Counted from the stretch's first letter, positions 1 to 8,646 are shown. The stretch is 25,777 bases of DNA from an uncultured Agathobacter sp. (GCA_934359755.1 CAKRLV010000034.1:1-25777); one strand, 5' to 3'. Notes: a model not told the origin generated them from the sequence alone. Numbers and translations are program-made.

Positions 1-13
1 AAAAATTTGACAT

Positions 14-53
14 AAAAAAAGCAGGTTTTATGCGGCCTGCGATAACTTTTTTT
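14..53. terminator. Possible terminator of a gene left of the window
   Basis: A short GC stem (gcagg at 21-25 with cctgc at 36-40) has A7 on its left (14-20) and T7 on its right (47-53). The T-run is six bases away on the + strand and directly adjacent on the - strand, so it could act in either direction. The stem is only 5 bp, so this is modest evidence. It most likely closes a gene outside the window. Confidence 0.4.
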
Positions 54-118
54 AATATTTAACTGTCAAACTCCCGTATTTTGGAAAGTTATCTATTAAT
101 TATAATAACAAATCTTTA

Positions 119-148
119 TCGACATTTCTAGGGATTTTGTGATAAAAT
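119..148 (+). promoter_or_regulatory. Likely sigma-A promoter of the HD/PF06541/SGNH operon
   Basis: TCGACA at 119-124 (5 of 6 to the -35 consensus) is followed after 18 bases by TAAAAT at 143-148, preceded by TGA, which makes an extended -10 (TGnTAAAAT). It lies about 50 bases before the first start codon. No competing site of similar quality was seen in the 197 bases before the operon. Confidence 0.5.
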
Positions 149-197
149 ATAGTTTAACTGTGGTTGTGGTTTTTATTATGGAGGTTTAAGAAGTAAT

Positions 198-662
198 ATG
201 AGACTTAGCAGACAAGAGCAGTTACATCTTGATGATTTACTTTCGAAGCTCAGAGATGACAAGAAAGTTTTGGAGATGAAAAAATATATACAGCATGGTT
301 CCATTTCGACATATGACCATGTGGAGAGTGTTACAAGAGTCAGCTACTGGATGAACAGAAGGTTTCATCTGGGAGCAAATGAAAAGAGGCTTGTAATTGG
401 AGCCTTTTTACATGATTTTTATCTTTATGACTGGCATAAGGATAGTGAAGGTCTTCATGGATTTTATCATCCGGGGATTGCGTGCAGGAATGCAGTTGAG
501 CAATTTGAAATAGATAAAAACGTACAGAATATAATCAAAAGTCATATGTGGCCACTTACTATTACTTCACTCCCGCTTTGCAGGGAGGCATGGATTGTAT
601 GTATGGCAGACAAGTATATATCTACAAAAGAGACTTTGTTGTGCAGGAGGAAATATAATTAA
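198..662 (+). CDS. HD-domain metal-dependent phosphohydrolase-like protein
   Basis: 154 residues. The pattern of the HD superfamily is visible: H41, the H72-D73 doublet, H91, H116 and D138, all potential metal ligands. These enzymes hydrolyse phosphoesters, often of nucleotides; the substrate here cannot be told. No signal peptide or membrane segment is seen, so it should be cytoplasmic. The first gene of a three-gene operon, its TAA stop shares one base with the ATG of the next gene (TAATG), which implies translational coupling. A GGAGG at 180-184 lies 13 bases before the ATG, rather far, while AAGAAG closer in may help. The HD call is good, the specific function unknown. Confidence 0.8.
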   Translation: MRLSRQEQLHLDDLLSKLRDDKKVLEMKKYIQHGSISTYDHVESVTRVSYWMNRRFHLGANEKRLVIGAFLHDFYLYDWHKDSEGLHGFYHPGIACRNAVEQFEIDKNVQNIIKSHMWPLTITSLPLCREAWIVCMADKYISTKETLLCRRKYN

Positions 663-1486
663 TGTGGATTTGCAGATATTTTGTTTACTTTGTGGTGTTT
701 AGTTTCATGGGGTGGATTTATGAATCCATGTACTGTACCATTAAAGGTGGAAAATGGGAGAACAGGGGCTTTTTGTATGGTCCGATTGTACCTATATATG
801 GTGTTGGGGCATCAGCATTAGTTGGAGTAGGTGAACTCATAAATAGATATATAGGCGGATATACGTGGTGGCAGATATTTCTGATAGGATATGTGGGAAG
901 CATTGTTCTTGAGTATTCTACTTCATGGGCGCTTGAGAAGCTTTTTCATGCATACTGGTGGGATTACAGCAATATGCCTTTTAATATCAAAGGGAGAGTG
1001 TGCCTGCCATGCTCAATAGGCTTTGGTCTTGCAGCACTTCTTGTTACCTACGGAATCGCACCGGTAACGGTGGAAGTGCTTGACAGGATATCACCGATAT
1101 TTCTTGAATTGATTGCTTTATTATTTATGGCAGTTGTGGCGGCTGATACAACACTTACAGTGTCGGCACTGTCTAATTTCGAGCGGAATGTTATCGCAAT
1201 GGAGCAGGCTTTGAATGCGCATATGGATGCTTTTGTGTCGACAGTTCAGGAGAAGACACAGACTGCAAGTACTGCATTCACAGAAGAAAGAGAGCGTTTC
1301 TCCAGGGAAAATCTCGAGCAGACTGTATCATCTATGGGAGGAATTTATCATTCTGCAGTTAAGAGAGTTAAAGGATTTAAGAACCCTAAGGTTGAGAGAT
1401 ATACACTTGACAGGGTTGTCGATAGTATAAAGAACCATGTATATAAGAAGAAATCAAAAGAGGTTGAACAGTGCAATGAATCATAA
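662..1486 (+). CDS. PF06541-type (CmpB-like) integral membrane protein
   Basis: 274 residues. The N-terminal part carries about five hydrophobic segments (roughly residues 4-20, 38-58, 68-88, 115-135 and 145-165). It shows the family pattern of an early GWIYES motif and the FLYGPIVPIYGVGA block, characteristic of the 'putative ABC-transporter type IV' family common in Firmicutes. After residue 165 it becomes a charged, helix-prone cytoplasmic tail of about 100 residues ending in a Lys-rich stretch. The family name suggests transport, but no transport activity is established and no ABC ATPase lies nearby. It overlaps the HD gene by one base and the next gene by 11. AGGAGG at 645-650 gives a strong ribosome site. 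Confidence 0.85.
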   Translation: MWICRYFVYFVVFSFMGWIYESMYCTIKGGKWENRGFLYGPIVPIYGVGASALVGVGELINRYIGGYTWWQIFLIGYVGSIVLEYSTSWALEKLFHAYWWDYSNMPFNIKGRVCLPCSIGFGLAALLVTYGIAPVTVEVLDRISPIFLELIALLFMAVVAADTTLTVSALSNFERNVIAMEQALNAHMDAFVSTVQEKTQTASTAFTEERERFSRENLEQTVSSMGGIYHSAVKRVKGFKNPKVERYTLDRVVDSIKNHVYKKKSKEVEQCNES

Positions 1487-2606
1487 ATCTTTTTCCAAAT
1501 GGGTCTCATGTTGGGGAAATGCGACCTCTATAACTGACCGTAAGGAAGCCGTTTATGCAAAGGACATCACGCTCAGGTATCCGATGCGTATTGTATTTAA
1601 TGGTGACAAATTAAGATTCCGGTTTTCTAATCTCACAGGTACAGAACCAGTGAGAGTTTCGGGGGCGTGTATTGATTGCAAGAAGGCAATCACGTTCGAG
1701 GGAGAAAGCTCAGTAGAGATTGCACCAGGCACTGAGATTACAAGTGATGAGATTATATATGATGTTACAGCAGGTGATACGATAGAAATCAGCATGTATT
1801 TCGAGGATTTCACACAGATGAATGCAGGGACACTTATAACAGGACCGCTTTCAAAAGGCAGATACAGTTATGGCAATTTCCTGTGGGAGACAGAGCTTCC
1901 AGCAGATTTGACTAGAAATACTAACTGGTTTTATTTCTTAAACACAATAGATATTTTTACAGAAGAGAAGAATCACGCACTTATATGTTATGGCGATTCT
2001 ATTACAGCACAGTCATGGCCAGATTATCTTGCAATAAGAGCGTGGGATGGTGGATTTCATGATGTGGCAGTAATTAGAAGAGCCGTAAGCGGAACCAGAA
2101 TATTAAGACAGTATGACTGCATCACATATCAGGCATATGGGTTAAAAGGTGCCACACGTTTTCCTGTAGAGATGAATGTGGCGGGCGCGAAGGCCGTAAT
2201 CATACAGCATGGAATCAATGACATTATTCACCCAGTCGGTATCGAAGTCAATCAGTTCAGACCATGGGAAGACATGCCGACCTTTGAAGATTTGAAGAAT
2301 GGAGTCGAGAACATCTATGTGAAATATGCAAAAGAACTTGGGCTTGAAGTGTGGAGCGCAACATTACTTCCAATCTGGGGATGGCGTACATACGCAAAGT
2401 TCCGGGATGATTTGCGAAACCAGTTTAATGACTGGCTGAGAGAATCGGATGAATTTGAAGGATGTGTTGATTTTGATAAAGCACTAAGAGACGTCAACAG
2501 GTCAGAAGCATTTGCAGAAGGGTTTGACAGTGGAGATCATCTCCATCCCAGTGAAAGTGCATATGAGAGGATGGCTCAGACAGTACCAGATATACTGCTA
2601 AAATAA
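1476..2606 (+). CDS. SGNH/GDSL-family hydrolase with N-terminal beta domain
   Basis: 376 residues from the ATG at 1476. An upstream ATG at 1437 is in frame but lacks a ribosome site and would overlap the preceding gene more. The SGNH blocks are all present: GDSIT (nucleophile S175), G206 in VSGTR, N248 in HGIND, and D354/H357 in DHLHP. Residues 1-165 look beta-rich and precede the catalytic domain, as in the family whose N-terminus carries a WVxCWGNA-like opening. It is probably a carbohydrate or lipid esterase; substrate unknown. No clear signal peptide, so likely cytoplasmic. Last gene of the operon, ending before a hairpin shared with the converging symporter gene. Confidence 0.85.
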   Translation: MNHKSFSKWVSCWGNATSITDRKEAVYAKDITLRYPMRIVFNGDKLRFRFSNLTGTEPVRVSGACIDCKKAITFEGESSVEIAPGTEITSDEIIYDVTAGDTIEISMYFEDFTQMNAGTLITGPLSKGRYSYGNFLWETELPADLTRNTNWFYFLNTIDIFTEEKNHALICYGDSITAQSWPDYLAIRAWDGGFHDVAVIRRAVSGTRILRQYDCITYQAYGLKGATRFPVEMNVAGAKAVIIQHGINDIIHPVGIEVNQFRPWEDMPTFEDLKNGVENIYVKYAKELGLEVWSATLLPIWGWRTYAKFRDDLRNQFNDWLRESDEFEGCVDFDKALRDVNRSEAFAEGFDSGDHLHPSESAYERMAQTVPDILLK

Positions 2607-2642
2607 TATAATTAAAGGGTCAAAGATATCATAATATAGAAT

Positions 2643-2676
2643 TAAAAGAGGACAGGAATTAATCCTGTCCTTTTAG
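2643..2676. terminator. Bidirectional terminator between SGNH and symporter genes
   Basis: GGACAGGA (2650-2657) pairs with TCCTGTCC (2663-2670), extended by flanking A/T pairs, with TTTTAGTATTTT on the + side and a T-rich tract on the - side. It lies between convergent genes and its right arm is inside the last codons of the symporter. Confidence 0.75.
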
Positions 2677-4284
2677 TATTTTCTGATATCTGTTCATTTC
2701 ATCTGCGACTACTCCGCTTAGCGCGATAAGGCAGATCAGATTTGGAATCGCCATAAGAGCGTTTGCTATATCTGAGAAGTTCCATGCAAGTTGTAGCGAT
2801 GTGGTTGCACCGAGAAAGATTATGCAAGAGAAGAAAATTCGATATATCATATTAAACTTATGTGTCTTTAAGAGATATTCGAAAGCTTTCTCGCCATGGT
2901 ATTCCCATCCGAGGATTGTTGAAAAAGCAAATAGTGCAATTCCTATACATACAAACCATCCACCTGGCTTGCCGAGTACTGTTTTAAATGCCATTATGGT
3001 AAGGGCCGCACCAGACACTGCAGTTTCGTATTTAAGAGTACCATCTTTGCCGAAGATGTATTTGTTGCCATCGGCATCTGCATAGGTATTCTTATCGACA
3101 GATGTTAATGTAAGAGAGGCGGTCTTGTCTGAAGAATCAGATAAAATCAGATTATCAGAACTGTTGGTTATATCATATGTGGTATGCGTTGTCTTTGAAC
3201 CATTATTTAATGTCATATCAAGGGTAGCTGCTTCAGCGGAATAAGCATATGTACCTACAGAATTTGGTTCGGTTGTGCCTAGTACACCAGAGCTTGCAAT
3301 ACAAAGTCCTGTTATTGTACAGACAATAATGGTATCCCAGAAAGTGCCGGTCATATTAATGTATCCCTGCTGTACAGGATCTGTAGTTGTGGCAGCAGCA
3401 GCGGTGATGGCTGCGGAACCCATTCCGGCTTCGTTTGAGAAGATACCTCGTGCAACACCATATCTTAAGCCCTGCATAAGGGATTTGGTGATGCTTCCAC
3501 AGAGTCCGCCACCTACAGCCTTAAGAGAGAATGCCATTTTAAATATCATAGCAACTCCGGCAGGCAGGTTAGCTATATTGCCAATTATAATTATTAATCC
3601 TGCGATTATGTAGAATACTGCCATGAGTGGAACAACAATCTGTGATACTTTTGAGATAGAATGGATTCCTCCGATTACGATTAAAAGTGCAAGGATTGTT
3701 ATTACGATACCTGTTGCCCAAAGCGGTACATTGAAGGTGGTATTCATCGCTGTTGAAATTGAATTTGCCTGTGTGAGATTACCGATTCCGAAAGATGCGA
3801 ATACAGTAAAGAATGCAAATATCCAGCCGAGAGTGGCACCCAATTTCTTATTTTTAAAGCCATTCTTCATAGTGTACATTGGTCCGCCTGACATCTCACC
3901 TTTAGCATTAACCTCGCGGAACTTGATGGCAAGCATGCATTCGCTGAACTTAGAAGAAAGACCGAACGCTGCGGAAAGCCACATCCAGACTAGTGCTCCT
4001 GGTCCGCCGGATACCATAGCAGTTGCAACACCTACGATATTACCGGTACCTATGGTTGCTGCCAGCGCTGTTGTAAGTGCCGAAAAAGGTGATACATCGC
4101 CGTCGCCTTTCTTTTGTCTGGCCTCTTTACTTAAGACACTTTTTAAGGCATATGGCAGATTGCGCCAGCACAAAGCTCTGGTTCGGATTGTCAGGAATAT
4201 GCCTGTTCCGACAAGCAAAGCCAGCATGAACGGTCCCCATACGAAATCGTCTACAATACTTATTATGTTTGAAAATGTTTTCAT
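2659..4284 (-). CDS. Sodium:alanine (AGCS family) symporter with extra loop
   Basis: 541 residues; members are usually about 440-500. It is a polytopic inner-membrane protein that imports alanine or glycine with Na+. Diagnostic motifs include ALAATIGTGNIVGVA (about 73-87), SGGPMYTMKNG (132-142) and the family signature ARGIFSNEAGMGSAA (278-292). The extra length is a hydrophilic, Thr/Ser/Asp-rich segment at about 335-423, between two membrane helices, containing DADGNKYIFGKDG. Reading continues in frame on both sides, so it is an insertion and not a frameshift. AGGAG at 4291-4295 lies 6 bases before the ATG. It follows the HD-GYP gene by 89 bases on the same strand and may be separately transcribed. 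Confidence 0.93.
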   Translation of the reverse strand: MKTFSNIISIVDDFVWGPFMLALLVGTGIFLTIRTRALCWRNLPYALKSVLSKEARQKKGDGDVSPFSALTTALAATIGTGNIVGVATAMVSGGPGALVWMWLSAAFGLSSKFSECMLAIKFREVNAKGEMSGGPMYTMKNGFKNKKLGATLGWIFAFFTVFASFGIGNLTQANSISTAMNTTFNVPLWATGIVITILALLIVIGGIHSISKVSQIVVPLMAVFYIIAGLIIIIGNIANLPAGVAMIFKMAFSLKAVGGGLCGSITKSLMQGLRYGVARGIFSNEAGMGSAAITAAAATTTDPVQQGYINMTGTFWDTIIVCTITGLCIASSGVLGTTEPNSVGTYAYSAEAATLDMTLNNGSKTTHTTYDITNSSDNLILSDSSDKTASLTLTSVDKNTYADADGNKYIFGKDGTLKYETAVSGAALTIMAFKTVLGKPGGWFVCIGIALFAFSTILGWEYHGEKAFEYLLKTHKFNMIYRIFFSCIIFLGATTSLQLAWNFSDIANALMAIPNLICLIALSGVVADEMNRYQKILKGQD

Positions 4285-4373
4285 AAGAAACTCCTTTAAA
4301 CTTATGTAACTAGGTGAATATCAGATAGTTACTTTATATTTTATTTATTTTATAAAAGTAAAGCCCTATTATC

Positions 4374-5474
4374 CTATGAGACTATTATAATGCTGGCACA
4401 TGAAATATCATCACCCAGATCATAGACCTTACCAGATTCGACCGAGACAACAGTAGGGCGCAGTATGTAATTAGGATTATTCTTTACTACGCGGGCGAGT
4501 TCGCCATTGCTTAAAGTAACAAGCGAATCGACTGGATACAAAATCATACTTTCCAGGAAGCTTTTCATTGCGTTAAGATCAAGTTCGTCAGTCATGGACA
4601 TAATCATTTCAATAGCATCTTTTTGTGTAAATGCAGATTTGTAAGGACGTTCTGTCACAAGTGCATCATATATATCCGCAACCGTAAGAATCTTGGCATA
4701 AGGGCATATTTTATTTGCATCAAAGCCAAGCGGATAGCCTTTTCCGTTCATCTTCTCATGGTGCTGTAAGACACCAAGACAAATCCCATTGTTGAATTCG
4801 GGACGGTCCTTTATCATATGATATCCATATACAGAATGCTGCTTCATAATTGCAAATTCTTCGTCGTCAAGTCTTCCCGGCTTATTGAGAATCTCATTAG
4901 GAATTTTGGTCTTGCCGACATCGTGAAGAAGTCCTGAGACACCTATTTCATAAATATCCTTGCGGCTTAACCCCTGCTGCTTTGCAAGAACCATTGAAAT
5001 TGTGGCAACATCTACACTGTGCTTGAATGTATATTCATCACTTGTCTTAAGTGCATTTATATCGATAGCCACAGCATTATTCTGTGAGATTACAGACATA
5101 AGTTCACCAGCAATATTGTTAGTAGCACTTACTATTTCAGAAGAATCAGCATTGTTGTAGATGTACTGTATTCCTTCTGATACTCTTTTACGGACACTGT
5201 CGGATAGTGTGACTTTGGAACGGTCGGCAGTTCTTAGACGTTCAACCTGTTTCTTGGCAATTGGTGTAAGAACCTTGTCGGGATCATCCTCATCATATTC
5301 GCCGTCCTGAATATATACAGTCATTATTCCGAGCTTGATTAAGGAATCGATTATGTAGTCGTCCAACTCGGCTCCTTTTACAATGAGGTTTCGTCCCATT
5401 CGGTCAACAACTGTCTGATCAATCCGCATCCCGGGAACCAGCTGTCTGGTTCTCATAAATTTTCTTTTGATCAT
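4374..5474 (-). CDS. HD-GYP domain protein, cyclic-di-GMP phosphodiesterase
   Basis: 366 residues from the ATG at 5474, chosen because GGAG sits 6 bases upstream; the ATG at 5486 (four residues longer) has no ribosome site. Residues about 10-60 form a DUF3391-like N-terminal region. The HD-GYP domain carries H152, the H184-D185 doublet, H213, H238-H239, GKGYPLG (244-250) and D267 in VADIYDA. These are the metal ligands and the GYP signature of enzymes that hydrolyse cyclic-di-GMP to pGpG or GMP. There is no receiver or membrane segment, so it looks like a stand-alone cytoplasmic enzyme whose input may come through its N-terminal domain. An unusually long leader precedes it. Confidence 0.92.
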   Translation of the reverse strand: MIKRKFMRTRQLVPGMRIDQTVVDRMGRNLIVKGAELDDYIIDSLIKLGIMTVYIQDGEYDEDDPDKVLTPIAKKQVERLRTADRSKVTLSDSVRKRVSEGIQYIYNNADSSEIVSATNNIAGELMSVISQNNAVAIDINALKTSDEYTFKHSVDVATISMVLAKQQGLSRKDIYEIGVSGLLHDVGKTKIPNEILNKPGRLDDEEFAIMKQHSVYGYHMIKDRPEFNNGICLGVLQHHEKMNGKGYPLGFDANKICPYAKILTVADIYDALVTERPYKSAFTQKDAIEMIMSMTDELDLNAMKSFLESMILYPVDSLVTLSNGELARVVKNNPNYILRPTVVSVESGKVYDLGDDISCASIIIVS

Positions 5475-5599
5475 AGTCTTCTCCATTAAAATAGTCGTAA
5501 CTATTCCCTAGTCAGGACTAAGTAGTTAATAGTCAATAAATGTATTATATGTCAAAAGTTGACATCCACAAATTGTATTATGATGCGCGGGTCACTAAG

Positions 5600-5638
5600 G
5601 TATACATCGAATTGCGTGCATGCAGGCAACGATGATAC
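5600..5638 (-). promoter_or_regulatory. Strong stem-loop in the HD-GYP leader
   Basis: GTAT/ATAC (5600-5603 with 5635-5638), CATCG/CGATG (5605-5609 with 5630-5634) and TTGC/GCAA (5612-5615 with 5626-5629) form a 13-bp stem with small one-sided bulges. The loop contains the palindrome TGCATGCA (5617-5624). Read on the - strand it sits just after the predicted start of transcription. Read on the + strand it is followed at once by T5 (5639-5643), so it could also terminate an antisense transcript. Two further short hairpins lie in the same leader, at 5549-5565 and 5490-5505. No known riboswitch class was recognised. Confidence 0.5.
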
Positions 5639-5657
5639 TTTTTGACACTTTAATCAT

Positions 5658-5686
5658 ATTATACAAAAAATGAAACAGAATGTCAT
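5658..5686 (-). promoter_or_regulatory. Sigma-A promoter of the HD-GYP gene
   Basis: On the - strand ATGACA (5686-5681, 5 of 6 to consensus), a 17-base spacer, then TATAAT (5663-5658, perfect). Transcription should start near 5651, giving a leader of about 175 bases before the start codon at 5474. Confidence 0.65.
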
Positions 5687-5696
5687 ATAAAAGCGT

Positions 5697-5732
5697 AAAA
5701 AAGTCACTAGATAATAAAACCTAATGACTTTT
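5697..5732 (-). terminator. Terminator of the trkA-trkH operon
   Basis: AAAAGTCACTAG (5699-5710) pairs with CTAATGACTTTT (5721-5732) with one mismatch. On the - strand the hairpin is followed by a T-run (complement of the A-run at 5697-5702). It begins 8 bases after the trkH stop codon. Confidence 0.75.
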
Positions 5733-5739
5733 GCTATAA

Positions 5740-7227
5740 TTATTTTTTCTTTTTAATTAATTTTTTGACTTTAGAACCAGCTGTATGGAATAAATCCTTC
5801 CATATCTTTGGGTGGAAGAGTATGAGCATTGGGAAAAGTTCAAGTCTTCCAGCTAACATATCAAACATGAATACATACTTGCTAAAGTCTGAAAAGAAAC
5901 CAAAGTTGCAGGATGGACCGGCTTTTTCAAGTCCTGGACCAATATTGTTAAGCGTTGTGGCAACTGAGGTAAAAGTGGTTGTAAAATCGTAGTTTTCAAG
6001 AGAAATCAAAAATAGTGACAACGCAAAGACAACCATAAACGACATGAAATATACATTTACAGAACGTACAACATCATGTTCGACAGGTTTTCCCTCGATT
6101 TTGATTTTCTTGACACTCTTTGGATGAATGTAGGAAAGCAGTTCCTTTTTAACAGTCTTAAGTACGATAAGGAATCGTGATACCTTAATACCGCCACCTG
6201 TACTACCTGCACATGCTCCGACAAACATCAGAAATACAAGTACGACTTTCGAGCTTTCAGGCCACGTATCAAAATCTACAGTAGAAAATCCCGTAGTAGT
6301 GATAACTGATGCAACCTGGAAAAATGCTTGTGTAATTGCGTCAAAAACATTAGCACAAGTATTTAAAATATTAATTGTAATAAATGTACCCGCCGCAAAA
6401 ATAATAAGAAAATAGTAGCGGACTTCCTCAACCTTGAGTGCTTTTTTAATACTGCTGAAAAAAAGCAGGAAGTATGCATTGAAATTAACACCAAATAGTA
6501 TCATGAATATTGTGATTACCCATTGAAGGTAAGTCGAATAGCCTGCGATACTATCGTTTTTGATACCGAATCCACCAGTACCGGCAGTACCAAGTGAGGT
6601 TGTGACGGCATCAAAAAGCGGCATTTTTCCTACAAGCAGGAAGATAATTTCTGCTATAGTCATTCCGAAATAAATGACATATAGAATTCTTGAAGTATTG
6701 CGCAGCTTAGGTACAAGCTTGCCTACAGATGGTCCAGGGCTTTCAGCTCTCATAAGGTTGATATTTGAGCCGCCACTTAACGGGATAATCGCAAGTAAAA
6801 ATACGAGAACACCCATACCACCTAACCAGTGAGTAAAGCTTCGCCAGAATAACATACAATGCGAAAGTGCTTCTACATCGCTAAGTATAGTGGTTCCAGT
6901 AGTGGTAAATCCTGATATTGTCTCAAATAGCGCATCCGTGAAAGATGGAATCTCTTTGGAAAAATAAAAAGGCAATGCACCAAAGAAACTCATCAGTATC
7001 CAGCTAAGCGATGTCGCAACACATCCTTCTTTTAAGTAAAAAGTATTGTTAGTTGGTTTTCTGATGGAGATAAGGAAACCAAATGCTGCAGAAAGTAATC
7101 CTGCAAGCAGAAAATATATGCCAGACTTTTCCTGATAAATAATGGCTACTATACATGGAAGAAGCATTACTGCGGCTTCCAGTTTAAGAACCTGGCCTAA
7201 CATATATCGAATCATGCGTGTATTCAT
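5740..7227 (-). CDS. trkH: Trk potassium uptake membrane subunit TrkH
   Basis: 495 residues, a normal TrkH length. It has about ten or more hydrophobic segments arranged as four M1-P-M2 repeats around a K+ pore. The four selectivity-loop sequences are visible: TTTGTT (108-113), GTAGTGGFG (213-221), TTTGFS (310-315) and LNNIGPG (426-432). The intramembrane gating segment GACAGSTGGGIKVSR (337-351) is also present. The tail ends in a run of Lys. It partners TrkA, which binds nucleotides on the cytoplasmic face and gates the channel. GGAGG at 7234-7238 lies 6 bases before the ATG, in the 12-base gap after trkA, so the two genes are co-transcribed. Confidence 0.95.
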   Translation of the reverse strand: MNTRMIRYMLGQVLKLEAAVMLLPCIVAIIYQEKSGIYFLLAGLLSAAFGFLISIRKPTNNTFYLKEGCVATSLSWILMSFFGALPFYFSKEIPSFTDALFETISGFTTTGTTILSDVEALSHCMLFWRSFTHWLGGMGVLVFLLAIIPLSGGSNINLMRAESPGPSVGKLVPKLRNTSRILYVIYFGMTIAEIIFLLVGKMPLFDAVTTSLGTAGTGGFGIKNDSIAGYSTYLQWVITIFMILFGVNFNAYFLLFFSSIKKALKVEEVRYYFLIIFAAGTFITINILNTCANVFDAITQAFFQVASVITTTGFSTVDFDTWPESSKVVLVFLMFVGACAGSTGGGIKVSRFLIVLKTVKKELLSYIHPKSVKKIKIEGKPVEHDVVRSVNVYFMSFMVVFALSLFLISLENYDFTTTFTSVATTLNNIGPGLEKAGPSCNFGFFSDFSKYVFMFDMLAGRLELFPMLILFHPKIWKDLFHTAGSKVKKLIKKKK

Positions 7228-7239
7228 ATTAAGCCTCCA

Positions 7240-8628
7240 TTATTTAAGAATATCCTTGATATCGCTTATTCCAGCATGTGTAGTGATGATCATAACAGTA
7301 TCACCAGGTTTTATCGAATCCTGACCACCTGCTATTATAATGCTTCCGTTTCTTATAATGTATGGAATAAGCAGGTCTTTTTTCAGATTAAGATCTTTAA
7401 GAGGAATGTTAGTAACCTCGGACTCTTCCACAACATTAAATTCGATAGCTTCTACTCTCGAGTCGTACATATGATAAAGCGTCTCGATATTGCTGTTCAT
7501 AGAAGCCTTCTTAGCACGTACATATGCGATAATCGCCTCGGAAGTTATATATTTTGGATATATCACACTGCCTAAATCCAGAGAGTTTATTACCTCTGTG
7601 AAATTAATACGGTTAATCTTGGTGATTACCTTGGCATTTGATACATTCTTAGCATAGAGGGTGAGCATTATATTCTCTTCATCGATTCCAGTCAAAGGAA
7701 CAAATGATTCGGCATCCTTAAGTCCTTCTTCGATAAGAAGCTCCTTGTCTGTTCCGTCACCATTTATGATGATTGCATCAGGTAGGAGAATGCTGAGTTC
7801 TTCACAACGCTCTCTGTTATTTTCAATTATTTTAACGTTGATGCCAGCGTGAAGAAGTAAATCAGCAAGATAATAAGCTGCACGTCCGCCACCGACAATC
7901 ATTGTATTTTTAACCTGTTTGGTATTAAGACCTATGTTCTTAAAGAATTCAAGAGCCTTTTTGTGTGTGGCGACAAATGATACGGTGTCTCCACTTTTTA
8001 AGACAAATGATCCTGATGGAATATAGACTTCACCATCACGTTCGACTGCGCCGATGAGTACTGTTCCAGCGAACTGGGTAGACAGCTCGATAAGAGAGTG
8101 ACCATCCATTTTGCTTCCTTCTGGAATTTTGAATTTGATAAGTTCTGTAAGTCCATTCGCAAATGAATTGACTTCAAGTGAGCTTGGAAGCGAAAGTATA
8201 CGGACGATTTCAAGTGCCGATTCATATTCTGGATTTATGATCATTGCAAGTCCAAGTTTCTCGCGGAGATATCCGATTTCTTTATTGTAGTCTGGATTTC
8301 TCACTCGTGCGATAGCGGCACAATCACCGACCTGAGTTGCTATAGTACAGCATAACAGATTAAGTTCGTCTGACTCGGTTACTGCAATAATAAGATCTGA
8401 CTCTTCAATTCCAGCTTCTTTCTGGGTACTGTAACTTGCACCATTTCCCTCTATACCCATAATGTCGTATAGATTGGTGAGCTGCTCAATAGCCGCAGCT
8501 TTTTTATCAATAATAGTGATATCATGTCCTTCTTTGCTGAGAACTTCAACAAGAGTACGACCAACTTTACCACACCCAACGATTATGATTTTCAATCCCT
8601 GACGTGTGGTGATATTTTTGTTAAACAT
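7240..8628 (-). CDS. trkA: Trk potassium uptake regulatory subunit TrkA
   Basis: 462 residues with the duplicated architecture of TrkA: Rossmann domain 1 (about 12-130, GCGKVG at 18-23 and acidic D41 ending strand 2), TrkA-C 1 (about 145-225), Rossmann domain 2 (about 240-355, GGGRAA at 246-251 and E269) and TrkA-C 2 (about 375-462). The protein is a cytoplasmic ring that senses NAD(H) or ATP/ADP and controls TrkH; in Firmicutes C-terminal RCK domains can also bind cyclic-di-AMP. The second glycine motif (GGGRAA) departs from GxGxxG, so ligand binding there may differ. GGAGGG lies just before the ATG. First gene of the trkA-trkH operon. Confidence 0.95.
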   Translation of the reverse strand: MFNKNITTRQGLKIIIVGCGKVGRTLVEVLSKEGHDITIIDKKAAAIEQLTNLYDIMGIEGNGASYSTQKEAGIEESDLIIAVTESDELNLLCCTIATQVGDCAAIARVRNPDYNKEIGYLREKLGLAMIINPEYESALEIVRILSLPSSLEVNSFANGLTELIKFKIPEGSKMDGHSLIELSTQFAGTVLIGAVERDGEVYIPSGSFVLKSGDTVSFVATHKKALEFFKNIGLNTKQVKNTMIVGGGRAAYYLADLLLHAGINVKIIENNRERCEELSILLPDAIIINGDGTDKELLIEEGLKDAESFVPLTGIDEENIMLTLYAKNVSNAKVITKINRINFTEVINSLDLGSVIYPKYITSEAIIAYVRAKKASMNSNIETLYHMYDSRVEAIEFNVVEESEVTNIPLKDLNLKKDLLIPYIIRNGSIIIAGGQDSIKPGDTVMIITTHAGISDIKDILK

Positions 8629-8646
8629 TTTGTCCCTCCATAATTA

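Noticed and set aside
3623..4309. 228-residue open frame on the + strand opposite the symporter gene
   Set aside because: It is antisense to the conserved AGCS coding sequence, has no ribosome site, and its composition mirrors the transporter codons.
5559..5584. TTGACA with TATGAT as a + strand promoter for an antisense RNA
   Set aside because: The spacer is only 14 bases, too short for a normal sigma-A promoter.
5475..5651. Known cyclic-di-GMP riboswitch (GEMM-I or II) before the HD-GYP gene
   Set aside because: The conserved core sequences of these classes are not visible; kept only as an unclassified structured leader.
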